Assembly (NCBI GenBank): GCA_011051925.1
Contig: DRKE01000491.1
Span: forward strand, 1-18,462
Direction of reading: 5' to 3'
Length of the DNA: 18,462 bases
Origin: Deltaproteobacteria bacterium
GTDB taxonomy: Bacteria; Myxococcota_A; UBA9160; UBA4427
Positions within the stretch are counted from its first letter, which is position 1; the number at the start of each line of letters is the position of its first letter. The notes beneath the pieces are model-generated. The model worked only from the letters and a program-made list of their open reading frames with translations, did no database searches and was not told the origin of the DNA. This document shows positions 1-8,029 of the stretch, piece after piece. The translations under genes were made by a program, and so were the position numbers.

Positions 1-2
1 AG

Positions 3-1901
3 GCCCTTCCCGTCGCATGGGATTCACGTCCCGAAGCGGAAGGGGGGCAGCGATGGTTCGGACTCCAGCCCGGGGAACCCACGCCGCCGGGCGATCCGCT
101 CCACTGGAAGGGTCTGGCCTACAACTGGAACAGCCAATGTGCATCATGCCATTCGACACGACTCGAGAAAGGCTACGACGCGGCACTCGACCGATTCGAT
201 ACGCGCTATGCAGAGATCGACGTCGGCTGTGAAGCCTGTCATGGACCCGGTTCGCGCCATGTCTCGATCGAACGTGGGGGAGGGATGCCGAGCACGCCCC
301 GGGAGAGCGGGCTCGACGTCACTTTCGAAACCTGGGATCCCGGAGTCTGGCAGCGGACCGGTTCGATGCGGATCGCTGCCCGTACGCGACCCCGGGCCCA
401 CGACGTGCAGATCGATGTCTGTGGTCCCTGTCATTCACGGAGAACGAGGCTCGTCGCCTCCCCGGGAATCGGAACGCCCTTTCTCGACGGCCATCGTCCC
501 CGATTGCTGGATCCCGGTCTTTATTTCGATGACGGTCGGATTCGCGACGAGGTCTATGTCTGGGGATCCTTTCTGCAGAGCCGAATGGCGATGGCGGGAG
601 TGCGTTGTAGCGACTGTCACGATCCCCATTCCCTTCGGCTGAGAAGAAAGGGCAAGGCCCTCTGTCTCGGCTGTCATGCACGCGAGGAATTCGACGCGGC
701 CCGGCACCACGGACATGAACCGGACAGCGACGCCGGGGAGTGTGTCGCCTGCCACATGCCCGAACGGATCTACATGCGCGTCGATGGGAGACGGGATCAT
801 TCGTTTCCGATCCCCCGTCCCGAAACGAGTGCCCTGCTCGATGCGCCGACCGTCTGCGAGGGCTGCCATCCCGGTCGTGGGAGCGAATGGGCCGAGGGAG
901 CGATCAGGAGATGGCGACGGCCGGGCAGGGAACGACCCGGGCATTGGTCGGATCGTCTGGTTCGGGAGGGAGAGCGACGGGAGGATCCGGAGCGCTGGCT
1001 CGAGATCGCCCTCGACGACGACGTTGCACCGATCGTCCGCGCGAGTGCCTGGAGCCGTTATGCCGGCGAGTCGACCGGCGCGCCTTCGCTCGCGGTTCTC
1101 CAGGCCCGATCGCGCCAGGGGACGGCCCTCGAGCGACTGGCCCTGGTCGAGATCGGCCGCCGTCTGGGGCCGGGGCCCCGGATGGCGCTGCTTCGGCCGC
1201 TGCTCGAGGACGAGCGCCGGGCCGTTCGGACCGCGGCGGCGGAAGCCCTGTCCGACCTGCCCGCTTCGGGCTGGCTGCCCGCGGATCGGGTGCCGCTCGC
1301 AGGGGCACTGCGCGAATACCGGAGGGCCCAGGCGGTGAACGCGGAGCGCCCGGAATCGCAGGTCAATCTGGGAACGCTGGCTCTCCGGTTGGGCGACTTC
1401 GAGGGGGCTCGGGAGGCCTTCCGTCGTGCCGTCTCGTTGGCGCCGTATTTCGTGCCGGCCTATGCGAACTGGGCCGATCTCGAACGGCGGCGTGGACGCG
1501 ACGCGGAGGCGGCCGCGCTTCTCGGAAAAGCCGTCTCGCTGGCTCCGGACGATCCCCTCATGCGACACGCCTACGGGCTGGCGCTCCATCGGACGGGTGA
1601 CCGGGAGGGGGCGCTCGCCCAGCTGGAAACGGCTGCACGATCGGCACCCGATGATCCGAGGTTGGTGCTGGGTTGGGCCCTGGCGCTCGACGGGATCGGG
1701 CGTCGGGACGAAGCGATCACGATCCTCGAGGCCCTGGCGGAAAGGGGCCGGGCGGACGCGGATGCCTTGCATGCGCTGGTCGCGCTGATGCGGGATGCCG
1801 GGCAGCTCGACCGGGCACTCGCCTGGGTCCATCGCTGGCTCGAATGGATGCCGGGGGATCCCCGGGCGCTCGCGCTCGAAAAGAGCCTCGTCGATCGCTG
1901 A
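3..1901 (+). CDS. Multiheme cytochrome c with HEAT-like and TPR repeats (5' end outside window)
   Basis: An open frame enters from the left edge with no start in the window. The ATG at 285 is internal, because two heme sites lie upstream of it in the same frame. In the 632 visible residues there are seven CxxCH heme-attachment sites, at about residues 46 (CASCH), 76 (CEACH), 140 (CGPCH), 202 (CSDCH), 221 (CLGCH), 247 (CVACH) and 285 (CEGCH). A helical HEAT-like stretch (about 335-430) follows, with 'LEDERRAVRTAAAEALSDL' as a typical repeat, then TPR units (about 445-630). Proteins of this layout are exported multiheme cytochromes of the cytochrome c554/hydroxylamine-oxidoreductase-related sort, whose heme part moves electrons in the periplasm while the repeats bind partners. 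An eighth heme and a signal peptide probably lie upstream of the window; this is inference. The substrate cannot be told. The gene ends 3 nt before the stop of the convergent neighbour. Confidence 0.9.
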   Translation, partial: ALPVAWDSRPEAEGGQRWFGLQPGEPTPPGDPLHWKGLAYNWNSQCASCHSTRLEKGYDAALDRFDTRYAEIDVGCEACHGPGSRHVSIERGGGMPSTPRESGLDVTFETWDPGVWQRTGSMRIAARTRPRAHDVQIDVCGPCHSRRTRLVASPGIGTPFLDGHRPRLLDPGLYFDDGRIRDEVYVWGSFLQSRMAMAGVRCSDCHDPHSLRLRRKGKALCLGCHAREEFDAARHHGHEPDSDAGECVACHMPERIYMRVDGRRDHSFPIPRPETSALLDAPTVCEGCHPGRGSEWAEGAIRRWRRPGRERPGHWSDRLVREGERREDPERWLEIALDDDVAPIVRASAWSRYAGESTGAPSLAVLQARSRQGTALERLALVEIGRRLGPGPRMALLRPLLEDERRAVRTAAAEALSDLPASGWLPADRVPLAGALREYRRAQAVNAERPESQVNLGTLALRLGDFEGAREAFRRAVSLAPYFVPAYANWADLERRRGRDAEAAALLGKAVSLAPDDPLMRHAYGLALHRTGDREGALAQLETAARSAPDDPRLVLGWALALDGIGRRDEAITILEALAERGRADADALHALVALMRDAGQLDRALAWVHRWLEWMPGDPRALALEKSLVDR

Positions 1902-1904
1902 GTC

Positions 1905-4268
1905 TCAGCCGAGGCCGGATTGACTGAGATCGGTCCGCTCGACGGGATCGATCTCACGGCGTTCCTTCTCGGTCAGGAACTCGTAGGAAAGAAGGTCGAT
2001 CGGCGGATCGTGATCGACGTCGGGAATGATCGACAGGCTCGCCCAGGGCGAATCCGCCAGGCCGAACGTGAGAACGGTCAGGATCTCACAGCGATCCTTC
2101 CGGAAGGACTCGGCCTGGAGTTCTTCGGCCAGCATCCGGCTGAAGCCGCCGAAGGTTGCGAGAAAGGCGTCTCGCGCTTCGTTCATGTCGGCCGGCACGC
2201 CGCAGATGACATAGCGGATCCGGTCGAAGGTATAGTGCTTTACCTCGACCCGATCCGGACGGGGCGCCTCGAGATGCATGTCGCGGGCCGCGACCGAAAG
2301 GGCGCTTCGGATTTCAGCGTCGAAGGCGCGTTCCACGAAAGCCGCGAAGGCCGGAGAGATCTCGGCCACCCGTTCGAGGTGGTAGTCGAGACTGTTGCGA
2401 TAGGCCTGGATGCCCTGGTCAGGCGGCGGGCGTTCTGCAGGAGAACCTCCGGATCGATCCTCGGAGGTCGGATCGGTGCCCCCGGCGGCCTCGTGATGGG
2501 CGCCTGTTGGAGGGCGCGGGCTCTCCCCGGGGTCGCTCCCGGCACCGCGTCCCGCCTCATCTCGGGCTGCCGCAGCCTCGTCGTCGCGGGGACTTCCGAG
2601 ATCCGGCTCGGCGTCGGGCCTGGGCAGCAGCGAGAGGGGACGCTGCCCGACGGGCGCCGGTGTTCGTTCGGCCGGGGGTTCCGGGGACTGGAGTCGACCG
2701 TTCAGGTCGAGGATGCGGGCAGAGCGTTCGGATTCATGCTCCCGCGCCCGGACGGGAACGTCGTCCTTCTCCTGGTCGGCTGCTGCGGCGCGTGCCGATT
2801 CGATCGACTCCCGTTCCCGATCGAGGGGAGAGGTCGTGCTGCCGGCTCGCCAGCCCGGAGGCGGACTCGTCACGGAGCTGACGAAGACGGTGGCGCCGCC
2901 GGGCACATAACCCGTGAGCACGAACATCAGGTCGATGTCGGCGAGACGGATGTGGTCGCCCCCCTTCAACTGCACACGCTGGTCGGGTTCGAGGCGCTTG
3001 TCGCCGAGGCGGGTGCCATTCGTGCTGCGTCGGTCCTCGAGCCAGTAGCGTCCGCCGTGGACTTCGATGACGGCGTGTTCGCTCGAGATCGTGTCGTCGT
3101 CGAGCACGATGTCGTTGTGGGGATCGCGACCGATCCGGGTCTGGCCCCGAGCCAGGGGAATCGCCTTTCCGGCTTCCCCGAGCTGTCCCCCGACGTCGAG
3201 AAGCTGGGCGGGCGGTGCATCCATTTCCTGGGCGGCCTGTGCGATGACCGGGTCGGCCGAGGGGTCGCGAGACCGACGACGCCAATAGAGCGCGCCTGCG
3301 GCGAGCAGGAGTGCCGCGGGGATCAGGCCGAGCAGCAGCCCTCGCGCGGACGACGCGTCGTCGCTGGCCGGACCCGTCGCGACGGCCGGGGGGACGTCGC
3401 TGCTTTCTCCGGGGCCCTCGAAGGGCCGGGCGTCGGCCGATGCGAGATCGTAGAGGTCGGTGCGGCGGATCGAGCCGAGGACCTCTTCGACGATCCCCGG
3501 CAGCTCGGCCGCCTGGAAGGCGCGGAAATAGCGGGCGCCGGTCCGCCGGGCGAGGGTCTGCATGAGCTGATAGTCGGCGACATCGGTGAAAGCGATCCCG
3601 AAGATCCGGACGCCTTCGGATTCGCTCGCCTTCGCGAGGTCATCGCGGAGCCAGGCGGCGGCCTCGAGATCCTTGCGGCGATCTCCTGTGTCGATCTTTC
3701 CATCGCTGAGAAAGACGATCGCCCGGCGCGCCTCTGGGCGTCCCTTTTCGCGCAGTTCGTAGAGGGCCCGCTCGATTCCTGCGGGTCCCTGGGTCCGTTG
3801 GCCCGAGAAGTCGAGCCGATCGAGGGCCCGTCGAAGCAGCTCGTCGGTCTGGCCCCGCTCGATCGGCGTGAGGCCCAGCGCGAGATGGGAGCGTTCGTCG
3901 AAGAGGACGACGCCCACCCGGCCGTCGATGCCGGGATCGTGGGCGAGCACCGTAGCGAAATCCATCACGGCTTCTCGTGTCAGGAAGTCGGGATCGTTCT
4001 CCTTCATGCTGCCCGAATTGTCGAGAACGAAGACGACATCGACCGGCTGGACGGTCCGGGGAGCGGGCGGTTCTCCGGAAGGGAGGGAGGACTCGGAGGG
4101 GGATTCGGCACGAGCGAAGCTCGGGGCGAGACCCGGCGAGGCGCCCCAGGCCACCACCAGGACGAGAGGCAGGAGGGCGGAGATCCAGGCGCGGCGGCGG
4201 CGGGCGGATTGGCTGCCGCCGCACGCGCGGGTCGGGTCCGTCGTCGCTTCGCTTCTCACGTCGGCCAT
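1905..4268 (-). CDS. Membrane protein with extracytoplasmic VWA domain and cytoplasmic FHA domain
   Basis: This is a 787-residue protein. An Arg-rich segment (23-26) precedes a hydrophobic signal/anchor (about 27-54). A von Willebrand A domain follows (about 76-265) with a MIDAS motif DNSGS at 83-87, a Thr near 159 and SDG at 188-190. A second membrane helix (about 309-329) ends in a cluster of Arg. An FHA domain (about 367-450) carries GR at 380-381, SSEH at 395-398 and NG at 417-418, the phosphothreonine-binding loop signature. A Pro/Glu/Arg-rich linker (about 465-615) leads to a C-terminal domain (about 617-765) that I do not recognise. Charge distribution puts VWA outside and FHA inside. 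The start at 4268 was chosen because it has AGGAGA 12 nt upstream and begins just before the signal segment; the frame stays open to 4649 but the extra residues look non-coding. Its partners are unknown: no Ser/Thr kinase is in the window. Confidence 0.9.
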   Translation of the reverse strand: MADVRSEATTDPTRACGGSQSARRRRAWISALLPLVLVVAWGASPGLAPSFARAESPSESSLPSGEPPAPRTVQPVDVVFVLDNSGSMKENDPDFLTREAVMDFATVLAHDPGIDGRVGVVLFDERSHLALGLTPIERGQTDELLRRALDRLDFSGQRTQGPAGIERALYELREKGRPEARRAIVFLSDGKIDTGDRRKDLEAAAWLRDDLAKASESEGVRIFGIAFTDVADYQLMQTLARRTGARYFRAFQAAELPGIVEEVLGSIRRTDLYDLASADARPFEGPGESSDVPPAVATGPASDDASSARGLLLGLIPAALLLAAGALYWRRRSRDPSADPVIAQAAQEMDAPPAQLLDVGGQLGEAGKAIPLARGQTRIGRDPHNDIVLDDDTISSEHAVIEVHGGRYWLEDRRSTNGTRLGDKRLEPDQRVQLKGGDHIRLADIDLMFVLTGYVPGGATVFVSSVTSPPPGWRAGSTTSPLDRERESIESARAAAADQEKDDVPVRAREHESERSARILDLNGRLQSPEPPAERTPAPVGQRPLSLLPRPDAEPDLGSPRDDEAAAARDEAGRGAGSDPGESPRPPTGAHHEAAGGTDPTSEDRSGGSPAERPPPDQGIQAYRNSLDYHLERVAEISPAFAAFVERAFDAEIRSALSVAARDMHLEAPRPDRVEVKHYTFDRIRYVICGVPADMNEARDAFLATFGGFSRMLAEELQAESFRKDRCEILTVLTFGLADSPWASLSIIPDVDHDPPIDLLSYEFLTEKERREIDPVERTDLSQSGLG

Positions 4269-4376
4269 GTCCTCGTTGGCTCTCCTGTCGAGCTCGTGGA
4301 GCCGGTTCTGCGGTCGCTCGTGCCTTCGTCGATCGGGCGTCGATCGGGTCGGGCGGGCCGAGCTGCTCCGCCTTCG

Positions 4377-4382
4377 ATCATA
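4377..4382 (-). promoter_or_regulatory. Possible -10 box for the VWA/FHA gene
   Basis: Read on the minus strand, this hexamer is TATGAT, five of six matches to the sigma-70 -10 consensus, about 109 nt upstream of the start at 4268. No convincing -35 box is seen at the right spacing, so this is only a candidate. Confidence 0.25.
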
Positions 4383-4780
4383 GGACAGGGCCGGATACAG
4401 GACCGAATCGCGTGATCGGATCGGAGGGATCCCCTCTCCGTGTCTCCCATCCCCGTCGGAATGGAAGTCCGAACGTGCGAGCGGACGATCCGTGGGGCTC
4501 CATCCGGGTACGGAACGGCTCGTTCCAGTAGGTGGCCGGGGATCGCCGCCGGGGACGCTTTTTTCGTGGGGTCCTGCAAACTTTTCCGGCGCCCACGTCT
4601 TCCCGGCCTGCCCGACGCTGTGGTATGTCCCGGGGCCCGACTTGCGCATGAATCGCCGATCCGGGATGGCGTCGGGGGCGGGGGGGTGGGGCCCCGCGAG
4701 TGGGGCCGCAGGGCGCTCGGGGATTCCATGGATTCCCGATCCGCCTCGTCGGTCGCGAACGGGTCGGAGGAAGCGGAAAA

Positions 4781-4785
4781 GGAGG
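4781..4785 (+). promoter_or_regulatory. Ribosome binding site that argues for a CTG start of the TerC gene
   Basis: GGAGG, preceded by four A residues, lies 7 nt before an in-frame CTG at 4793, which is ideal spacing. The next in-frame candidate, TTG at 4802, is 16 nt away from this site and has only a second GGAGG (4795-4799) 2 nt before it, which is too close. No ATG sits at the expected family start. Confidence 0.5.
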
Positions 4786-4792
4786 GGGAAGC

Positions 4793-5551
4793 CTGGAGGC
4801 CTTGCTCACGCTCGAGAACGCGATGGCGCTGGCGACCCTCACGCTTCTCGAAATCGTTCTCGGAATCGACAACATCGTCTTCATCGCGATCCTGAGCCAG
4901 AAGCTTCCGGCCCATCGGCAGGCCCTGGCTCGGCGCCTCGGTCTGCTCGCCGCGATGGGCATGCGGATCGCGCTCCTGCTGCTGATCAGCTGGGTGATGG
5001 GATTGACGATGACGCTGTTCAGCGTCTCGGGTCATGACGTCTCGGGCCATGACCTGATCCTCCTGGCAGGCGGTCTCTTTCTCGTGGCCAAGGCGACCTG
5101 GGAAATCCACGACGAGCTCGAGGGGCCACTCCGTCGCGATCGGACCGTTGTCGTGGTCTCCCTGGGCGGTGTCGTCCTCCAGATCATGGCCCTCGACATC
5201 GTCTTCTCTCTCGATTCCGTCATCACGGCGGTGGGCATGGCGAAGGAAATCGCCGTCATGATCGCCGCGATCGTCGCGTCGGTGGGGATCATGCTGGTCT
5301 TCGCGGAAGTGATCAGCGCCTTCATCGAAGCCCACCCGACGATGAAGATGCTGGCGCTCTCCTTTCTCATCCTGATCGGCGTGATGCTGATCGTCGAAGG
5401 GCTCGGGCAGCATGTCGACAAGGGCTATATCTATTTCGCCATGGCGTTCTCCCTCTCGGTCGAACTGATCAACACGGCTCGGCGCAATCGCCAGCGCCTG
5501 GCGCTCGAGCGGGCGGGCGGCTCGGAGGGGACGGAGGGCAGGCGACGATGA
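4793..5551 (+). CDS. TerC-family integral membrane protein (probable metal exporter)
   Basis: From the CTG at 4793 this is a 252-residue multi-pass membrane protein matching the TerC/Alx/YgdQ family throughout. It has the first-helix signature LEIVLGIDNIVF (about 19-30), KATWEIHDELEG (about 100-111), the second acidic helix LDIVFSLDSVITAVG (about 134-148), HPTMKMLALSFLILIG (about 181-196) and KGYIYFAMAFS near the end. The conserved Asp in GIDN (26) and SLDS (141) are kept; these acidic residues are thought to bind the cation. Family members export Mn(II) and have been linked to metal loading of secreted enzymes. Start choice is uncertain: an in-frame ATG at 4700 adds a Gly/Arg-rich tail not seen in relatives, TTG 4802 and ATG 4823 are shorter alternatives. 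The stop overlaps the next start (ATGA), so the next two genes are translationally coupled to it. Confidence 0.9.
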   Translation: MEALLTLENAMALATLTLLEIVLGIDNIVFIAILSQKLPAHRQALARRLGLLAAMGMRIALLLLISWVMGLTMTLFSVSGHDVSGHDLILLAGGLFLVAKATWEIHDELEGPLRRDRTVVVVSLGGVVLQIMALDIVFSLDSVITAVGMAKEIAVMIAAIVASVGIMLVFAEVISAFIEAHPTMKMLALSFLILIGVMLIVEGLGQHVDKGYIYFAMAFSLSVELINTARRNRQRLALERAGGSEGTEGRRR

Positions 5552-5934
5552 TCCGCTGGGCGCTCTTTCTGGTCCTCCTGCTGACCTGGCCCCTGCCGCT
5601 GCTCGGATTGGATGGATCGCTGGTGCCCGTTGCCCGTTATGCCCAGCTCGCGGTCTCGCTGACCCGCCTGATCCTGCGCGAAGGGGCGGGTGGCATGGTC
5701 GGAACGCTCCTGGTGCTCTTCTGGGTACATGCCCTCGTCTATGGAGCGCTCCTCTTCGGCGTCGTCGTGCTCGTGGAAAAGGGGCTGCTGGCCCGCTTCT
5801 CCGATCGTCTGCGACCCTGGATCGCCCTGGGAATCTGCGCGGGGCTCGTCGTCTGGTTCTCGTTCGACGATCCCTATGACTCGCAATTCCACCATGATGA
5901 CGCTCATGCCTCCCTGCCGGTGCTCTATCGATGA
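5548..5934 (+). CDS. Small membrane protein with His/Asp-rich C-terminus, function unknown
   Basis: This 128-residue protein is not one I recognise. Three hydrophobic segments are visible, at about 4-22, 50-76 and 90-106. The last 20 residues are hydrophilic and contain HHDDAH at 115-120, a plausible divalent-metal ligand cluster, preceded by acidic DDPYD (107-111). It starts with an ATGA overlap on the TerC-family gene and ends with an ATGA overlap on the DUF3604 gene. This means it is made with both and makes a shared role likely. It could be an accessory subunit of the transporter or a membrane adaptor for the exported protein; both are inference. That the frame is a real gene rests on the two overlaps, the consistent hydrophobic pattern and its full spanning of the gap. 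Confidence 0.8.
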   Translation: MIRWALFLVLLLTWPLPLLGLDGSLVPVARYAQLAVSLTRLILREGAGGMVGTLLVLFWVHALVYGALLFGVVVLVEKGLLARFSDRLRPWIALGICAGLVVWFSFDDPYDSQFHHDDAHASLPVLYR

Positions 5935-7862
5935 CGCGGAGCGGCTTCTTCGTTCGTCGGGCGATCGCGCTCCTGTCCGGCATTGCGCTCGCTTCGGCGG
6001 CGGGGGTCGGCGGCAGCTTCGAGCGCACGGAAGAACGGGCGCCGTGCCGTGTTTCCGATCCGCTGCGACAACCCTTCTTCGGGGATGCCCATGTCCATAC
6101 GGCGCTCTCGTTCGACGCCTGGGTCCAGGGAAGTCGGGGCCGACCCGATGATGCCTATCGTTTCGCGAAGGGGGAGGCGATCGGTGTCCAGCCCTTCTCC
6201 GCCGAGGGCAAGCCGGCGCAGGAGATCCGACTCCGACGTCCCCTCGATTTCGCGGTGGTCACGGATCACGCCGAGCTGCTCGGCGAGACGCGGATCTGCT
6301 CCACGCCGGGCGTCGAGGGGCATGAGGATTGGCTCTGCCGGTTCATCCGCTTCTTTCCGAAGCTCGGTTATATCGCGGTGAACAGCCGGGTCTACCAGGC
6401 GGTCGGAATGCCGCGTTATTCGATGTGCGGAAAAGATGGATCGCATTGCCGCGATGTCGCTCGGGATCCCTGGCGGGAGATCGTCGCGGCGGCGCAGGCC
6501 CACTACGATCGGACCGATCGCTGTTCCTTCACGACCTTCATCGGCTACGAGTGGACGGGCATGCCCGATGGGCGGAACATCCATCGCAACATCATCTTCC
6601 GGAATGATCTGCATCAGGCGACGCCGACCAACTACGTCGACACGCCGACGGCGGAGGGCCTCTGGAGTGCCCTCGAAAGGGAATGCATCGATCGGGGAAC
6701 GGGCTGCGACGTGATCGCGATCCCCCACAACTCGAATGTCAGCGGCGGGCTGATCTTCCAGACCGTACGTGGGGACGGTTCGCCGATCACGGGTGCCGAT
6801 GCGGCTCGCAGGGCCCGACTCGAGCGGCTGGTCGAGGTGACGCAGCACAAGGGGAGCAGCGAGTGCGGCGTGACGGCGGAGGATGAGCTCTGTGGCTATG
6901 AGAAGCTGCCTTCGGCGAAGCTCGGTGAGGAGTCGAGCCCGCTGTTGAAGGGAACGCCGATTCCGCCCATGAGCTATGTCCGCGAGGCCCTGGCGACGGG
7001 GCTCGTCCAGCATCGGCGGGTCGGCGTCAATCCCTTTCGGCTCGGCATGATCGGCTCGACCGATACCCATCTCGCGGCCCCGGGTTTCGTGTCGGAGTCG
7101 GGATTCGTCGGTCATGCGGCGGGCGTCGTGACCCATCGACTCGAAACGCCTCCGATGCCGGATTCGATCTGGTACAACCCGGGTGGTCTGGCGGTCGTCT
7201 GGGCCGAAGAGAATTCCCGCGACGCGATCTTCGAGGCGATGAAGCGACGCGAGGTCTACGGGACGAGCGGCCCCCGGATGATCGTGCGCTTCTTCGGGGG
7301 ATGGGACCTCGAGCCCTCTCTATGCGGCGATCCCGATCGCGTTCGCCTCGCCGATGCCCGGGGCGTGCCGATGGGGGGGGTGCTCCCTGCCCGACCGGCG
7401 GGCGCTTCGGCGCCCCGGTTTCTCGTGGCGGCCCTTCGGGACCCGGGTGTGCCCGGAGACCCCGGTGGACTCCTCCAGCGGATCCAGGTCGTCAAGGCCT
7501 GGGAGGAGGACGGACACGCGCACACGGAAGTCCATGATCTCCTCGATGATTTCGATGCGTCGGCCAGCGTCGATTTCTCGACCTGCGAACCCAGGGGGCG
7601 GGGTGCGGACGAACTCTGTCGTGTCTGGGCCGATCCCGACTTCGATCCGGACCGGCATGCGCTCTACTACGCTCGGATCATCCAGAATCCGAGCTGCCGT
7701 TGGAACGCGTATGTCTGTCTGCGCGCGGGTGTCGACTGTGCGGATCCGTCGACGCTCCGCGCGGGTCTCGAGAGCTGCTGCGATCCGGCCGTGCCGAAAT
7801 CGATCCAGGAGCGGGCCTGGACTTCGCCGATCTGGTACGAGGCGCCTGGCGGGCCGGATTGA
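5931..7862 (+). CDS. Exported DUF3604-family protein (PHP-like putative metalloenzyme)
   Basis: This 643-residue protein has an N-terminal signal peptide (FVRRAIALLSGIALASAAG, about 7-25), so it likely acts outside the cytoplasm. The paired Arg could be a weak Tat signal. The body matches the DUF3604 family: GDAHVHT (51-57), VVTDHAE (109-115), YEWTG (206-210), PHNSN (265-269), TQHKG (304-308) and GSTDTH (375-380). The spaced His/Asp/Glu residues resemble the metal site of PHP-type phosphoesterases and amidohydrolases, so a bound divalent metal and a hydrolase-like reaction are probable; the substrate is unknown. Many Cys (for example 39, 123, 136, 166, 173, 198, 252, 259, 312 and 321) suggest disulfides, in line with export. 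The start overlaps the preceding gene by ATGA. A run of eight G at about 7372-7379 is a possible slippage or sequencing-error spot, but the frame continues through it. Confidence 0.9.
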   Translation: MTRSGFFVRRAIALLSGIALASAAGVGGSFERTEERAPCRVSDPLRQPFFGDAHVHTALSFDAWVQGSRGRPDDAYRFAKGEAIGVQPFSAEGKPAQEIRLRRPLDFAVVTDHAELLGETRICSTPGVEGHEDWLCRFIRFFPKLGYIAVNSRVYQAVGMPRYSMCGKDGSHCRDVARDPWREIVAAAQAHYDRTDRCSFTTFIGYEWTGMPDGRNIHRNIIFRNDLHQATPTNYVDTPTAEGLWSALERECIDRGTGCDVIAIPHNSNVSGGLIFQTVRGDGSPITGADAARRARLERLVEVTQHKGSSECGVTAEDELCGYEKLPSAKLGEESSPLLKGTPIPPMSYVREALATGLVQHRRVGVNPFRLGMIGSTDTHLAAPGFVSESGFVGHAAGVVTHRLETPPMPDSIWYNPGGLAVVWAEENSRDAIFEAMKRREVYGTSGPRMIVRFFGGWDLEPSLCGDPDRVRLADARGVPMGGVLPARPAGASAPRFLVAALRDPGVPGDPGGLLQRIQVVKAWEEDGHAHTEVHDLLDDFDASASVDFSTCEPRGRGADELCRVWADPDFDPDRHALYYARIIQNPSCRWNAYVCLRAGVDCADPSTLRAGLESCCDPAVPKSIQERAWTSPIWYEAPGGPD

Positions 7863-7937
7863 ACGATGGCGCATCCCCATGCCCCGTTCGCCGACATGAC
7901 CGGTCGTTCCGGTATTCGAGTTGTTCCGGGAATCGAG

Positions 7938-7966
7938 CTGACATAGGCTTTCCAGGCTCGTATCCC
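7938..7966 (+). promoter_or_regulatory. Possible sigma-70 promoter for the thiolase gene
   Basis: CTGACA (7938-7943, five of six to the -35 consensus) and TATCCC (7961-7966, three of six to the -10 consensus) are separated by exactly 17 nt, about 63 nt before the thiolase ATG. A small inverted repeat, ACCGG-TCGTT-CCGGT (7899-7913), lies just upstream and could be an operator. The -10 match is weak. Confidence 0.3.
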
Positions 7967-8029
7967 TCGCCCCCGAGTCCCCGTTCCCCATGGCTTCCCA
8001 TGCGGGGGAGCGGGTCAAAGGAGAAGCTC

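Larger units (their letters stand above)
4269..4792. other. Divergent intergenic region without a supported gene
   Basis: These 524 bases lie between the divergent starts of the VWA/FHA gene and the TerC-family gene. Frames open across it encode Arg/Pro/Gly-rich, low-complexity peptides with no domain, typical of GC-rich non-coding DNA. Visible items are a minus-strand TATGAT box (4377-4382), a T-run at about 4560-4565, a G-rich tract near 4675-4690, a tandem GGATTCC pair (4721-4727 and 4730-4736), and the ribosome binding site of the TerC gene at the right end. It presumably holds the promoters of both neighbours. Confidence 0.6.

Noticed and set aside
285..287. ATG as the start of the cytochrome gene
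   Set aside because: The same frame continues upstream to the window edge and includes two CxxCH sites, so this Met is internal.
435..1832. 465-codon minus-strand ORF opposite the cytochrome
   Set aside because: The plus strand has seven heme motifs and TPRs in one frame; the antisense product is Arg/Pro-rich without motifs.
1920..4415. Very long plus-strand ORF (831 codons) opposite the VWA/FHA gene
   Set aside because: It mirrors a gene with clear VWA and FHA motifs; its own translation shows no domain. Long antisense frames are expected in GC-rich coding DNA.
4256..6028. 590-codon minus-strand ORF over the TerC and small membrane protein genes
   Set aside because: It is the complement of a recognisable TerC sequence and has a His/Asp/Arg-rich composition typical of a shadow of a membrane protein.
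5925..7136. 403-codon minus-strand ORF opposite the DUF3604 gene
   Set aside because: No motif, and the plus strand carries the conserved DUF3604 signatures.
7372..7379. Run of eight G inside the DUF3604 gene as a frameshift
   Set aside because: The frame continues on both sides with the same family-like protein to a single stop, so no break is present in this sequence.
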